Positions 26,489 through 36,706 are shown, counted from the first letter of the stretch. The stretch: DNA of 59,337 nucleotides from Bacteriovoracaceae bacterium (GCA_018675575.1 JABGXW010000080.1:1-59337); one strand, 5' to 3'. Translations and numbers: made by a program. Notes: generated from the sequence alone by a model not told the origin.

Positions 26489-28678
26489 TTAAGCTGAGCG
26501 TTTGCTATGACCTTTGCGCGAAAGAGCGATTCTTTTGCGATTAATATCAATCTCTTTAATCTTAACCGATACTTTTTCTCCGACTTTGAGTATATCTAGT
26601 GGATTTTTGATAAAAACATCGGCCATTTCTGAGATATGAAGTAAACCATTTTCCTTGATACCTAAGTCAACGAAGGCACCAAAATTTGTTATATTTGTAA
26701 CGACACCTGGGTACCAGTCATCTTTCTTTAGATCAGAAATACTGGAAACATCATCTCTAAACTGCATTGATTGAAATTCTTCTCTTGGGTCTTTGTCCGG
26801 TGAAGAGAGAGATTGTACTATGTCGGCATGGGTAAAAGGTCCTACTTTTTCCTTAAAGTTATCATCATGATTAAGTTTAGTAATTAATTCTAAGTTTTTT
26901 AAAATTTGAGTAATTTCTAGGTCATTATTTTTTGCCCACTCAAGAATTAATTGATATTTTTCAGGATGAATAAAAGTACTGTCTAAAGGATTAATTCCGC
27001 TATAAATCTTCAAGAATCCTGCTGATAATAGAAAGGCCTTTTCTGAATACCTTGAGATTTTCATTAATTGTTCTCGACTTTCAAATGATCCATTTTTTTC
27101 TCGATGAGAGACTATATTTTTTGCAAGGATTGGTCCTATTCCTGAAATGTATGACAGAAGTGGTGCAGACGCTGTATTTAGGTCGACTCCTACATAATTA
27201 ACGCAATTTTCTACTACTGCTTGTAATGATTTATTGAGTTTAGATTGATTAACATCGTGCTGATATTGACCTACGCCTATAGATTTAGCATCAAGTTTTA
27301 CTAATTCTGCTAAGGGGTCTTGGAATCTTCGCGCTATCGATATAGCACCTCTAACTGTTGGGTCAAGTTTTGGAAATTCTGCTCTTCCTATTTTGGAGGT
27401 TGAATATATTGAGGCACCGGCCTCGGAAATTGATGTTACATGACATTTTAATTTATTTGCCTTGATAACTTCTGTCTCAATAAATTGTAAAGTCTCGCGT
27501 CCATAGGTTCCGTTACCGATCGCAATATGTTTAATGTTATGTTTTCTAATTAAGTCAATAATGATCTTCTGGGCCTCTCGCTTTTTATTTATTGGAGCAA
27601 AGGGATAGATCACCGTATCTTCTACATACTTCCCTGTATCACCTACTAAAGCAATTTTACAGCCAGTTCTTACTCCTGGATCTATCCCTAGTACTTTCTT
27701 GGGGCCAAGATAGGGCATCAGTAATAAATTCTTTAAATTGATACCAAAGACATTAATGGCAGCTTGATCAGCATATTTTTTTAGTTCTGCTTTGAATTCA
27801 AGATCTAACGAGGGATGGATATACTTTTTAAAGGCATTTTCACAACATTCTTTTAAAATATCTAGACAGTCATATTCTTTTTTTAAGTAGGTCAATCTAA
27901 AAATATTTATTGCTTCATCAAACTCAAATAATAAATTAATCTTCAAAACTTTTTCATTCATGCCTCTTCTCATTGCTAAATAGCGGTGAGCATTTTTATC
28001 TTTTCTTAAATCTATTATTTTTTGTTCAAATTCAAAATAATCTTTGTATTTTTCAAAACCTTTAACCTCATAGGCCTTCTTTCTTTTTGTGGATCTGTAG
28101 ATTGCTATTTTTCTACAGATAGTTCTTAATTCTTCCTTAAGAGTGGAATTATTTGATATGTCTTCAATGATGATATCCTTGATGCCAGATAGAGCATCTT
28201 CTTCAGATGTTATTTCTTCTTGATCTGAAGTTAAGAGTTTTAAATTCTTTTGTAATTCTGTTTTTGAAACTTTACCATTAATAATTGATTCTGCAGTTGC
28301 ACCTAGACCTTTTTCCTTGGCAATTGTTCCTTTTGTTTTCTTTTTTACTTTGAAGGGGGCGTAAATATCTTCTAGCTGCACAAGAGTGTCTGCGTTTAGA
28401 ATTAATTGTTTAAGTTTAGGTGTAAGTTTTTCTACAGTTTCAAGTTTACCTAAAATAAATTCACGCCTTTTTTCACGTTCATGATATTTTTCGTGATTGT
28501 CAAAGACCGATTGTATTTGCACTTCATCCATACCTCCTGTTGCTTCTTTTCTGTATCGGGTAATAAATGGTATAGTGCAATCTTCTTCAGTTAAAAGCTT
28601 TATTAAGACTTCTATTTTATTGGCATTTAAATTTGTATTTTTTACTATATAATTTATATTATTTTGTGTTAACGACAT
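26489..28678 (-). CDS. tex: Transcription accessory protein Tex (YhgF)
   Basis: 729 aa. The N-terminal helical domain (PFITRYRKEATGGMDEVQI) is followed by the YqgF/RuvC-like domain (VLGIDPGVRTGCKIALV), a helix-hairpin-helix region (ISGIGPILAKNIVSHREKNG) and a C-terminal S1 RNA-binding domain (GVVTNITNFGAFVDLG). Tex is a conserved nucleic-acid-binding protein involved in transcription. ATG 28678 is preceded by AAGGAAG; an in-frame TTG lies one codon upstream. Downstream on the same strand are the P-domain subtilisin and its overlapping partner. Confidence 0.95.
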   Translation of the reverse strand: MSLTQNNINYIVKNTNLNANKIEVLIKLLTEEDCTIPFITRYRKEATGGMDEVQIQSVFDNHEKYHEREKRREFILGKLETVEKLTPKLKQLILNADTLVQLEDIYAPFKVKKKTKGTIAKEKGLGATAESIINGKVSKTELQKNLKLLTSDQEEITSEEDALSGIKDIIIEDISNNSTLKEELRTICRKIAIYRSTKRKKAYEVKGFEKYKDYFEFEQKIIDLRKDKNAHRYLAMRRGMNEKVLKINLLFEFDEAINIFRLTYLKKEYDCLDILKECCENAFKKYIHPSLDLEFKAELKKYADQAAINVFGINLKNLLLMPYLGPKKVLGIDPGVRTGCKIALVGDTGKYVEDTVIYPFAPINKKREAQKIIIDLIRKHNIKHIAIGNGTYGRETLQFIETEVIKANKLKCHVTSISEAGASIYSTSKIGRAEFPKLDPTVRGAISIARRFQDPLAELVKLDAKSIGVGQYQHDVNQSKLNKSLQAVVENCVNYVGVDLNTASAPLLSYISGIGPILAKNIVSHREKNGSFESREQLMKISRYSEKAFLLSAGFLKIYSGINPLDSTFIHPEKYQLILEWAKNNDLEITQILKNLELITKLNHDDNFKEKVGPFTHADIVQSLSSPDKDPREEFQSMQFRDDVSSISDLKKDDWYPGVVTNITNFGAFVDLGIKENGLLHISEMADVFIKNPLDILKVGEKVSVKIKEIDINRKRIALSRKGHSKRSA

Positions 28679-28769
28679 CAATATACTTCCTTAAATATTT
28701 ATGTTATTGATTTTTACTGGTTACTCAGGGTAATAGAGGCCACACCTTTTTTAAAGAGAGAAATAAAAA

Positions 28770-29819
28770 ATGTCTGTTTTTGATGGCATAGTAGTCGGTA
28801 ATGGCATAGCATCACATGTGACGCTCTATTACTTATCATTAAGATTGCTTTGCCTAGAAAATAAGAATAGTCTACCAAAGAGATTGCTTATTCTTGAGAG
28901 TCCAGTCAATAAACCTTGTTCTTTATATTCAACATGTCATGCAGGAACAATTAATGCACGTGACGGTATCTCCCCACTTGGAGACATGATTAAACAGTCT
29001 TATGTTAAATTATGTGAATTTGTTAAGGAGAAAAATCCACTTGGAGTATATGAAGGATCTCTTTATAAATCATATGACATCAGTGATGAGGTTAGACCAG
29101 AGTTAAGTAAAGAAAAACTTAACCTTCCTTTGGAGTCAGACAATATCTTTTATGGACATCAAGCTAATCATCACTTTTTTGATCCTCAAATCTTTTTAGA
29201 TTGGACAAAATCTGAATATATTAAAAATTTTAATAATCTCAATATTACTGTGAACTATAAAAAAGCGCATATTACCAATATCATTTTGGATGGTGAGAAT
29301 TATAATTTAACCTCAGGTGTGGATCAGTTTAAAGCTAGCTCTATCTTGCTTACGTCTGGAGCAGAGTTATTTTCTATATGGACTAAAGAAGGTTGGAATT
29401 ATCCTAAACTCACTCCCCGTGAAGGGGATTATTTATTGTTAAAAAATATAGACCTTGGAGATGAGTCTTTTTCGATCATGATCGTAAGTACAAATGTTAT
29501 TTATAGACATTTCCGAAAAGAATTATTAATCGGAGGCACAACAAATATGCCTAATGAATATTTAGATAAACCTAACAATAAAGAGCTTAGGTTTTATCAT
29601 TCAGAGTTTAAACATTTTTATCCTACTCTTCCTGACTATGATAAATTCGAAATTAAACGAGGAGCAAGAGTCAGAGGTCCTAAAAGGTATCCCTATTGCG
29701 GTGAACTCAACAAGGGGCTTTTTGCCATGGTAGGGCTTTATAAAAATGGCTTCACATTTCCTTTTTTAATGGCACCACCATTAGTTGAAGAGATGATCCA
29801 AAAAAACTTTCTCAAATGA
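28770..29819 (+). CDS. FAD-dependent oxidoreductase, DAO family
   Basis: 349 aa. The N-terminal FDGIVVGNGIASHVTLYYLS gives the FAD-binding beta-alpha-beta fold with GxGxxS. C-terminal elements GGTTNMPNEYL, KRGARVRGPKRYPYCGEL and GLFAMVGLYKNGFTFPFLMA match the D-amino-acid/glycine oxidase (DAO) family ending, where Arg and Gly bind substrate and flavin. The substrate cannot be told from sequence; amine or amino-acid oxidation is likely. It lies between divergent tex and metG, 23 bases before metG. Confidence 0.75.
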   Translation: MSVFDGIVVGNGIASHVTLYYLSLRLLCLENKNSLPKRLLILESPVNKPCSLYSTCHAGTINARDGISPLGDMIKQSYVKLCEFVKEKNPLGVYEGSLYKSYDISDEVRPELSKEKLNLPLESDNIFYGHQANHHFFDPQIFLDWTKSEYIKNFNNLNITVNYKKAHITNIILDGENYNLTSGVDQFKASSILLTSGAELFSIWTKEGWNYPKLTPREGDYLLLKNIDLGDESFSIMIVSTNVIYRHFRKELLIGGTTNMPNEYLDKPNNKELRFYHSEFKHFYPTLPDYDKFEIKRGARVRGPKRYPYCGELNKGLFAMVGLYKNGFTFPFLMAPPLVEEMIQKNFLK

Positions 29820-29842
29820 TCGATATAAGATAAACTTTTTCT

Positions 29843-31774
29843 ATGAACTTAGATGGGAACAATGCTTCGCGGCAACCGAAACAAGATATTTCAACAATAT
29901 TATGTCGTCTGAAACGACCTAAAAAGGCCGTCATAACAGCAGGTATGCCCTACGCAAATGGACCACTTCATATCGGTCATTTAGCAGGAGCACATGTACC
30001 GGCTGATATTTATTCACGATTTATGAAACTTATCATTGGTAAATCAAATGTTCTATTTGTTTGTGGTACCGATGACCACGGTTCGAATAGTGAAGTTGCT
30101 GCAAAAAAAGACGGAGTTACTACAAAAGATTTTATCAATTCAATTCATATAAAACAAAAAGCAACAATGGATAAATACTCTATTGGACTAGATACATATA
30201 CTGGAACATCTCGGGACGAAAACTACGAAAAACATAAAGAAATTTGTCAGGGGTTTCTTCGTAAGCTTCATAAAAATGATATGCTTACAAAAAAAGCAAG
30301 CAACCAATGGTACGATACTGAGTTAAGCCTTTTTCTCCCTGACCGATATGTTCAAGGTAAATGTCCAAACCAGAACTGTAGTAATGAAAAAGCTTATAGT
30401 GATGATTGTGACGTTTGTGGAAGCCAGTATGATCCCAGTGAGCTTATTGATCCAAAATCCACTGTAAGTAATGCCACTCCAGTTTTAAAAGAAACAGAAC
30501 ATTGGTATTTGGACATGTGGAAAGTGACTGATCAATTAGTAGAATGGCTCATTACAAAACAGAAGACATGGAGAAAGGCATTGATGAGTGAAGTTCTTGG
30601 AACTGTTTATCCATCAGTTATTTTTCCAAATACCCATGAACCAGCTTTTAAAGAAATAAGAGAGACTTTACCTAAACATAAAACTCGATATGCACCAGGA
30701 AAGAAGGTCGTTGTTCAGTTTGATAATTTAACCGATCTTAAGAATGGAAAAAAATTATTAGCTAATAAGGAAATAGAAGTCGAGTTGATGGACGCTTGGG
30801 CCCACCGTTCTATAACGAGAGATGTGGGCTGGGGAATCCCCGTTCCTCTTGACCTTGAAGAAGGCATGGAAAATAAATCTCTTTATGTGTGGCCAGAATC
30901 TTTGATTGCTCCAATATCATTTACTCATGTAGCTTTAAAAAATAAAGGACTCGATACTAACAGCTATAAGGACTATTGGAATGATCCTGAAGCAAATGTT
31001 TATCAATTTCTTGGGGTAGATAATGTTTTCTTTTATGTACTTATGCAGGGAGCTATGTGGTTTGGAACTCAAGAAGACCCAATGAGACAACCAACTCCAA
31101 ATGAGCTCCAGTTAACAGAAGTTTTTAGTAGTTATCATCTTCAAGTTGATGGCCAAAAAATGAGTAAGAGTAAAGGAAACTCTTATTCTGCTGATCAGCT
31201 CATAGATGAATTTGGCCATTCTGCAGATCAAATAAGATATTTCTTAGCAATTCTTAGTCTCTCAGAGAAATCATCTAATTTTGATTTTGAAGTATTAAAA
31301 CAACGAAATCAATTTTTAGCAGGACCTATGAATGCTGCCTTTGAAAAGCCGATTTCAGCTGTTCATTCTAAGTTTGCTGGCGTTATTCCTTCAGGGAAGC
31401 TTATTGGAAAAACTGAAAAAGAAACTTTAAAAATAGTTCAAACGTATACTCGTTTTATGGAAAAGGGTGAGTATCCTAAGGCGCTTTTTGCAGTTGAAAA
31501 TTATACCAGAATTATCAATGGTCTATTTAATCAATACAAACCCCATGACGATAGAATGCCCTTAGAACAAAGACAAGATGCACTTTATTCAAGTTTTTAT
31601 ATCCTAAAGAATATTCTCATTATGTTGTCTCCGGTGGTGCCTGAAACTATGGAAAAGCTGCGTCTTTCTTTAAATTTACCAGAATCTGTCTATTCTATTG
31701 ATGAGCTTGGGAATCCCATGCCAGAAAACCACACAATCGGAAAACTAACAGAATACTTTCCTGCTGTTGAATAA
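29843..31774 (+). CDS. metG: Methionyl-tRNA synthetase
   Basis: Class Ia synthetase of 643 aa. The HIGH motif is PLHIGHLAG (about residue 50) and the KMSKS loop is GQKMSKSKGN (about residue 438). A four-Cys zinc knuckle is present (CPNQNC ... DDCDVCG), so it is the E. coli-like MetG1 type. The C-terminal EMAP-like tRNA-binding domain of E. coli MetG (677 aa) appears absent, since the protein ends soon after the anticodon-binding helices. Its 3' end is 20 bases from a convergent CAU-anticodon tRNA, one of the possible substrates. Confidence 0.96.
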   Translation: MNLDGNNASRQPKQDISTILCRLKRPKKAVITAGMPYANGPLHIGHLAGAHVPADIYSRFMKLIIGKSNVLFVCGTDDHGSNSEVAAKKDGVTTKDFINSIHIKQKATMDKYSIGLDTYTGTSRDENYEKHKEICQGFLRKLHKNDMLTKKASNQWYDTELSLFLPDRYVQGKCPNQNCSNEKAYSDDCDVCGSQYDPSELIDPKSTVSNATPVLKETEHWYLDMWKVTDQLVEWLITKQKTWRKALMSEVLGTVYPSVIFPNTHEPAFKEIRETLPKHKTRYAPGKKVVVQFDNLTDLKNGKKLLANKEIEVELMDAWAHRSITRDVGWGIPVPLDLEEGMENKSLYVWPESLIAPISFTHVALKNKGLDTNSYKDYWNDPEANVYQFLGVDNVFFYVLMQGAMWFGTQEDPMRQPTPNELQLTEVFSSYHLQVDGQKMSKSKGNSYSADQLIDEFGHSADQIRYFLAILSLSEKSSNFDFEVLKQRNQFLAGPMNAAFEKPISAVHSKFAGVIPSGKLIGKTEKETLKIVQTYTRFMEKGEYPKALFAVENYTRIINGLFNQYKPHDDRMPLEQRQDALYSSFYILKNILIMLSPVVPETMEKLRLSLNLPESVYSIDELGNPMPENHTIGKLTEYFPAVE

Positions 31775-31794
31775 TATAAATCTTGAGAGAGTAA

Positions 31795-31871
31795 TGGTGG
31801 CTTGAGGCAGATTTGAACTGCCGACCTCCGGGTTATGAATCCGGCGCTCTCACCAACTGAGCTACCAAGCC
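31795..31871 (-). tRNA. tRNA-Met(CAU), probably elongator
   Basis: A full cloverleaf can be folded on the minus strand: acceptor GGCTTGG/TCAAGCC (last pair G-T), D arm GCTC/GAGC, anticodon loop TTCATAA giving CAT, variable loop AGGTC, T arm GGCAG/CTGCC with loop TTCAAAT, A73 and encoded CCA. The anticodon stem has an A31-C39 mismatch. CAU is shared by initiator Met, elongator Met and lysidine-modified Ile2. G1-C72 excludes the usual initiator. U4-A69 fits elongator Met better than the C4-G69/C5-G68 pairs favoured by TilS in E. coli, so I choose Met, with Ile2 as the alternative. Confidence 0.93.
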
Positions 31872-31906
31872 ATTGAACTTACATAAAATAGGTCGCAAGA
31901 AAATGA

Positions 31907-31935
31907 ATAATAAGGGCGATAAATTTGACTGTCAA
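31907..31935 (-). promoter_or_regulatory. Sigma-70 promoter of the tRNA gene
   Basis: On the minus strand TTGACA (31935-31930), a 17-base spacer and TATTAT (31912-31907) form a near-consensus promoter. The expected start is about 30 bases before the mature tRNA 5' end at 31871. The -35 element almost touches the annotated tilS ATG, so tilS must be read from an overlapping divergent promoter. Confidence 0.85.
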
Positions 31936-31938
31936 TAG

Positions 31939-33291
31939 ATGATTCTAGTATTTGATTCTAAGATGAATATTTATAATATACCCACATTTAAAGAACTGTT
32001 GACTCATAGAGAATTTCACCAACTAACCAATTGGGTAGATCTCTTTATGTTGAAGCATGACCTCTATCCTTTAACTGGATATGGAGTAATTTCACTTTCA
32101 GGTGGGGCCGATTCACTTTTGCTAACTTTAGTACTGAAGCATCTTCAAATGCGTAAGAAACTCAAGACTCTTAAATTTGTTCATTTCCACCATGGAACAA
32201 GGTCTTCTCAGGACGAAGAACTTGCCTTTGTGCAAAAATTCACTACAAAGATTGGCATTGACGGTGATTTTATTTATTTAAAACTTAGACAGAAAAATAA
32301 TGATCAGGTCATCTCAAACTTTGAAATGTTGGCCCGTGAGAAAAGGTATCAGGTATTAGAGGATGAGCTAAAAGTTGGTGACGCTTTATATATGGGTCAT
32401 CATCTTGATGATTCTTTTGAGTGGTCACTAATGCAGCAATTCAAATCTTCTGAGCTTAGATCAACGTTGGGTATACCTGTCAAAAATGGGGCAATTAAAA
32501 GACCATTTATGTGCATGGCCAGACATCAAATTGAATACCTATTGAAACAGTTTAATATGTCTTATGCAATCGATCCAACTAATTATGATGCTAAATATGA
32601 GAGAAATTATTTAAGAAATAATATTATTCCAAAAATAAAAAAACAATACCCCTCGTATCTGAAAAACTACGTTGCCAGACAAAATAAGCTTGTTGAAGAT
32701 AAGGTCCCATCTGTTACTGAAAGATGGAATTATATAAAAGATTTTTTAGGTGGAATCTTATTATTTCATCATTCAATTGGTGCAAAATTAAATAGCGATC
32801 AAGTAGTCGATTGTATAAAAGAATTGAGCTCTTTGAATCGGGGAAAAATTAGAGATCAACTATCAAAACTAATAATTGCGGAGCAAAATAATAAAAAAGG
32901 GCCCCTTTCTTTTTCTGGCGGAGTAAAAGTATATATTGATAAAAAGAGACTTTATTTCATCAATAGAGAAATAGCATCTAAAATTGAAAGTATAGATAAC
33001 TTAATCCTAAAACAGTTGAGTTCTTCGCAGATTCCTGACGACGGGCTTGAATTAAAACAATATCCTCTAGAAAGACACAATCTCCTTTTTCCAAATATAG
33101 TCTATTGTCGAGATAAAAGTGCTCATCAGAAACTAGGACCTTCACTTAAGAAATGCTCTATTCTTCTTCCTCAATCAACACAATATTTAATAGATCATTC
33201 TATTTGGTTTCAAAGTTCAGATAAAATCTCAAAAATTAATGCTAAACTGACAATTGAAAGGCTGACCCCTCGCGTCAAGCAGCAGAAATAA
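31939..33291 (+). CDS. tilS: tRNA(Ile)-lysidine synthase
   Basis: 450 aa N-type PP-loop ATPase. The ATP motif SLSGGADSLL, then FVHFHHGTRSS and GHHLDDSFEW, are the TilS signatures (SGGxDS, H.nH..R, GHh.dD). It converts C34 of tRNA-Ile2(CAU) to lysidine, so the codon AUA is read as Ile. The C-terminal half is divergent, as usual in the family. Starts at 31939 or 31963 (MNIYNI) are both possible; neither has a strong Shine-Dalgarno, and the first sits against the -35 box of the divergent tRNA promoter. It lies next to a CAU tRNA. Confidence 0.93.
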   Translation: MILVFDSKMNIYNIPTFKELLTHREFHQLTNWVDLFMLKHDLYPLTGYGVISLSGGADSLLLTLVLKHLQMRKKLKTLKFVHFHHGTRSSQDEELAFVQKFTTKIGIDGDFIYLKLRQKNNDQVISNFEMLAREKRYQVLEDELKVGDALYMGHHLDDSFEWSLMQQFKSSELRSTLGIPVKNGAIKRPFMCMARHQIEYLLKQFNMSYAIDPTNYDAKYERNYLRNNIIPKIKKQYPSYLKNYVARQNKLVEDKVPSVTERWNYIKDFLGGILLFHHSIGAKLNSDQVVDCIKELSSLNRGKIRDQLSKLIIAEQNNKKGPLSFSGGVKVYIDKKRLYFINREIASKIESIDNLILKQLSSSQIPDDGLELKQYPLERHNLLFPNIVYCRDKSAHQKLGPSLKKCSILLPQSTQYLIDHSIWFQSSDKISKINAKLTIERLTPRVKQQK

Positions 33292-33370
33292 TTAGAAAAT
33301 AACTTACAAGATAAGTTGTCCGTGCCTTGCTTCTTAATAACTGAATAAGTAAAGTAAATAACTTAAAATA

Positions 33371-33396
33371 CCTAAACTAAGATTTGCTTAGTTAGG
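33371..33396 (+). promoter_or_regulatory. Hairpin directly before the ftsH ribosome site
   Basis: CCTAAACTAAG (33371-33381) pairs with CTTAGTTAGG (33387-33396), with one bulged A and loop ATTTG. It ends six bases before the AAGGA ribosome site of ftsH. It has no following T-run, so a terminator is unlikely; a translational or RNA-stability element is possible. Confidence 0.5.
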
Positions 33397-33411
33397 AAAA
33401 TAAGGACCTGC

Positions 33412-35355
33412 ATGAAACCACAACAAAAAACCTTCACTCTTTGGATTGTAGTTATTTTAATGATGGCACTTATTGCAAAAGTTGCTACAGAAGGGAAGAA
33501 GGGTCAACGACAAATTACATATTCCGAATTTGTAAGAGAAGTTGAAGCTAAAAAAATTAAAGAAGTAACATTTAAAGGCAAAAATACCATAACTGGAGAG
33601 TATATTGATCGCCATAAGCCTTATAAGTTTTTCTACCTTACTGGTAACACTGGTGATTACACACATAAGTTTTTAAATGATCACGGAATTGTCCCCAATT
33701 TTAAGATGGAGGATAAGCCGACGTTTCTGGCCTCTTTGTTAATTAACTGGGGCCCGATGATATTATTAATAGTTATCTTCTATTTTTTTCTCAAACAAAT
33801 TCAAGCAGGTGGTGGAAAGGCCATGAGCTTTGGAAAGTCAAAGGCCAAAATGCTTTCTGCAAATGATATGAAAATTACATTTTCTGATGTTTCTGGAGTC
33901 GAGGAAGCAAAAGAAGAATTAAAAGAAATTGTCGATTTTCTAAAAGAACCTAAAAAATACACAAACCTTGGTGGTAAAATACCTAAGGGTGTTATTCTTG
34001 TAGGTCCTCCTGGAACAGGAAAGACCTTGTTAGCAAGAGCTGTTGCTGGTGAAGCTGATGTACCATTCTTCTCGATTTCTGGCTCAGATTTCGTTGAAAT
34101 GTTTGTCGGAGTTGGCGCTTCTAGGGTACGAGACTTGTTTGAGCAAGGTAAAAAACAAGCACCTTGTATTATATTTATTGATGAAATTGATGCCGTCGGA
34201 AGACATAGAGGCGCCGGAATGGGCGGGGGTCATGATGAGAGAGAGCAAACGTTAAATCAGTTATTAGTTGAAATGGATGGCTTTGAATCAAATGAAGGCG
34301 TTATTTTAATAGCAGCTACCAATAGAATTGATGTTTTAGATCCTGCATTACTTAGACCAGGTCGTTTTGACAGAAGAGTTACTGTAGGACCTCCTGATGT
34401 AAGAGGAAGACTTGGTATTTTAAAAGTCCATACAAAATTAACTCCGTTAAATGAAAATGTTGATCTCGAAACTATTGCCAGAGGAACTCCAGGTTTTACG
34501 GGGGCTGATCTTGCTAACTTGGTAAACGAAGCTGCCCTAAATGCTGCACGCTTAAATAAAAAAGAATTAGAGACTGGTGATTTTGAAATGGCCAAAGATA
34601 AAGTTCTAATGGGTCCAGAAAGAAAATCAATGGTTATATCCGATAAAGAAAAAAGAGTTACTGCATATCATGAGGCAGGGCATACCTTGGTAGGACTCAA
34701 GCTTCCCCATACCGATCCTATTCATAAGGTAAGTATCATGCCAAGAGGCGGTGCTTTAGGTATTACGCAGACTCTCCCTGATGAAGAAATGCATAATCTT
34801 ACTAAAGGTAAAGGGGAAAATTTTATAGCCTTCCTTATGGGTGGCCGTTGTGCAGAAGAATTGCAATTTGGTATTCAAACAAACGGTGCTTCAAATGATA
34901 TTGAGAGAGCAACTGCTCTAGCAAGAAATATGATATGCAGTTGGGGTATGTCTTCAACTTTAGGACCAAGAACTTTTCAAAAAGCTAGTACTTATGCATT
35001 TAGCGGAGCGGGACAACCTGACTCTAACGATTTTTCAGAGGAGACTTCTAAGCAAATTGATAAAGAAATTTTTGATATTATTAATTCTAATCAGAATCTA
35101 GCGATGAAAATCCTCACAGAAAATAAAGATGCTCTTGATAGAATTTCTGAAGGATTAATTCTTTGGGAAACCTTAGATAACGAACAGATTCTAAAACTAG
35201 TAGAAGGTGAGGATATTGGAGCTCCGACGTTAGATGAGGAATTAAATTCTGGTATTGATGATTCCACTAAGGAAAGTGTCGACTTAGCTAAAGATGAGAA
35301 AGAAGACGATGATCAAAAGGATGAAGATGCTGGCGATGATCCAGTTATTGCTTAA
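33412..35355 (+). CDS. ftsH: ATP-dependent zinc metalloprotease FtsH
   Basis: 647 aa inner-membrane AAA+ protease (E. coli 644). Two transmembrane helices (about residues 8-24 and 105-125) flank the periplasmic domain. Walker A GPPGTGKT lies near residue 200, Walker [14 protein letters not shown] follows, and the second region of homology ends at [10 protein letters not shown]. The zinc site HEAGH is near residue 420. The tail is very acidic (Asp/Glu-rich). It degrades membrane proteins and regulators such as LpxC. ATG 33412 has AAGGA upstream. Its TAA overlaps folP as TAATG, a common ftsH-folP arrangement. Confidence 0.97.
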   Translation: MKPQQKTFTLWIVVILMMALIAKVATEGKKGQRQITYSEFVREVEAKKIKEVTFKGKNTITGEYIDRHKPYKFFYLTGNTGDYTHKFLNDHGIVPNFKMEDKPTFLASLLINWGPMILLIVIFYFFLKQIQAGGGKAMSFGKSKAKMLSANDMKITFSDVSGVEEAKEELKEIVDFLKEPKKYTNLGGKIPKGVILVGPPGTGKTLLARAVAGEADVPFFSISGSDFVEMFVGVGASRVRDLFEQGKKQAPCIIFIDEIDAVGRHRGAGMGGGHDEREQTLNQLLVEMDGFESNEGVILIAATNRIDVLDPALLRPGRFDRRVTVGPPDVRGRLGILKVHTKLTPLNENVDLETIARGTPGFTGADLANLVNEAALNAARLNKKELETGDFEMAKDKVLMGPERKSMVISDKEKRVTAYHEAGHTLVGLKLPHTDPIHKVSIMPRGGALGITQTLPDEEMHNLTKGKGENFIAFLMGGRCAEELQFGIQTNGASNDIERATALARNMICSWGMSSTLGPRTFQKASTYAFSGAGQPDSNDFSEETSKQIDKEIFDIINSNQNLAMKILTENKDALDRISEGLILWETLDNEQILKLVEGEDIGAPTLDEELNSGIDDSTKESVDLAKDEKEDDDQKDEDAGDDPVIA

Positions 35356-36242
35356 TGAAAGGCAATGCTTCAAGTTGGAATGCAATAGGAATCATCAACA
35401 TCACCCCGGATAGTTTTTCTGATGGTGGAAAGGCCATTTCTGAGGCGGGATTTGTTGCCAGTCTGGATTACCTAAAACTAAATGATATTCATTATTTTGA
35501 TATTGGGGCTGAATCAACCGCCCCTTTTAATAAGCCTATTACTCAAGAGGAAGAATGGTATCGTTTTGAAAAATTCTTCATCCCATATTTAAATTATTTC
35601 AATAATAAGGATGTGCTTAGTTTTGATACTTATAGACCTAGTATAATTGAAAAACTATGTCTTCATTTCTCAAAAAATAAAATTACCAACCGTATCATCT
35701 GGAATGATATTTCCGGAAAATATGATGAGTCTGTTACGAACCTTTTATTAAAGTTTAGTAATTTAAAATATGTTTTTTCACATAACCTGTCTCCTGAAAG
35801 GTCGATAAGTTCTTCACATATGGATCATATTTTAGAAACAAATGGTGCTGATGAATTCATGAAAAAAATTTCTGATTACTTCGAACAGACTGAACAGAGA
35901 GTCAGAAAAGATGGCCTATTAGACAGAGTGATTTTTGACCCTTGTTTTGGATTTAGTAAGTCTTTAGAACAAAATCTTATATTAATTGATCAATTAAATA
36001 GTCTCGTAAATAGATTTCACAATCAAGAGTGGATGATAGGTATTTCTAGAAAGTCTTTCTTGACCCAGTTATCTCTAGATCTTCATAATTCTGATAAAAA
36101 TCTTTGCCGTGAACTTGCTCATTTTAAAATCTTAGACAAGTGGCAAGGTCAGTTTGGACGCCTTAATTGCCTCATTCGGCTACATAATCCCAATATATTT
36201 AATATGTTAACGCGCTGTAAGAGTTTGTTTGAATTGTCTTAG
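35355..36242 (+). CDS. folP: Dihydropteroate synthase
   Basis: 295 aa TIM-barrel enzyme that joins p-aminobenzoate to the pterin pyrophosphate in folate synthesis; it is the sulfonamide target. Motifs GIINITPDSFSDGG, FDIGAESTAPF and ISRKSFL match the two DHPS signatures and the phosphate/pABA site. GAEST is retained where many enzymes have GGEST. RVIFDPCFGFSKSLEQN is the conserved DPG-FGK-like region, with Cys in place of Gly. It overlaps the ftsH stop by one base. Confidence 0.9.
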   Translation: MKGNASSWNAIGIINITPDSFSDGGKAISEAGFVASLDYLKLNDIHYFDIGAESTAPFNKPITQEEEWYRFEKFFIPYLNYFNNKDVLSFDTYRPSIIEKLCLHFSKNKITNRIIWNDISGKYDESVTNLLLKFSNLKYVFSHNLSPERSISSSHMDHILETNGADEFMKKISDYFEQTEQRVRKDGLLDRVIFDPCFGFSKSLEQNLILIDQLNSLVNRFHNQEWMIGISRKSFLTQLSLDLHNSDKNLCRELAHFKILDKWQGQFGRLNCLIRLHNPNIFNMLTRCKSLFELS

Positions 36243-36337
36243 GGCGTCATACATGGCATGCTGTTATAAATAATCACAAATAATGAGTAGTTCTTTTTGT
36301 TTTTGGCAGAATAGACAAAGCTTAGCTATAATAGGTT

Positions 36338-36706
36338 ATGCAATTCTCAAAAGTTGTTTTCTATTCAAAAGACTCTGCAGGCCTGTCTCAATTTCTAAAT
36401 GAAATTTTTGATACAGATATAGAGTACATAGATGAAGTTATTAATCATCAATGTGAATTTATAAAGTTTGAAATTAGACATACTCTTATAAATATCAATA
36501 ATAACGCTGCGCCACACGAGCAAAAATTAAAATTTACAGTTTCTGGCCCTGGTGAAATGGCAGCAATTAAACAAAAAATTGAATTTTTCTGCTATCGGCA
36601 GAACATGAATATAAGCGATCTTATAATTGATCAATCCTTAAATCACCTTCTCATAAGGGATCCTGATGGTCGAGAATGGGATTTTTCTGATATTAATCAA
36701 ATATAA
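36338..36706 (+). CDS. Glyoxalase/VOC-superfamily small protein
   Basis: 122 aa, one betaalphabetabetabeta module pair ending in LLIRDPDGREWDFSDI, the typical DPDGn.w.f ending of vicinal-oxygen-chelate proteins. The metal-ligand pattern of glyoxalase I is not fully visible, so neither the metal nor the substrate can be named. The ATG has a weak AGG upstream. It appears to be a single gene between folP and a protease. Confidence 0.6.
   Translation: MQFSKVVFYSKDSAGLSQFLNEIFDTDIEYIDEVINHQCEFIKFEIRHTLININNNAAPHEQKLKFTVSGPGEMAAIKQKIEFFCYRQNMNISDLIIDQSLNHLLIRDPDGREWDFSDINQI

Noticed and set aside
23674..26550. Start of the P-domain subtilisin at 26550
   Set aside because: That start would overlap tex by 62 bases and put 26 charged residues before the hydrophobic signal; ATG 26472 or 26463 gives a normal lipoprotein signal.
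31795..31871. Initiator tRNA-fMet
   Set aside because: The acceptor stem has a G1-C72 pair rather than the unpaired first position of bacterial initiators, and the anticodon stem lacks three G-C pairs next to the loop.
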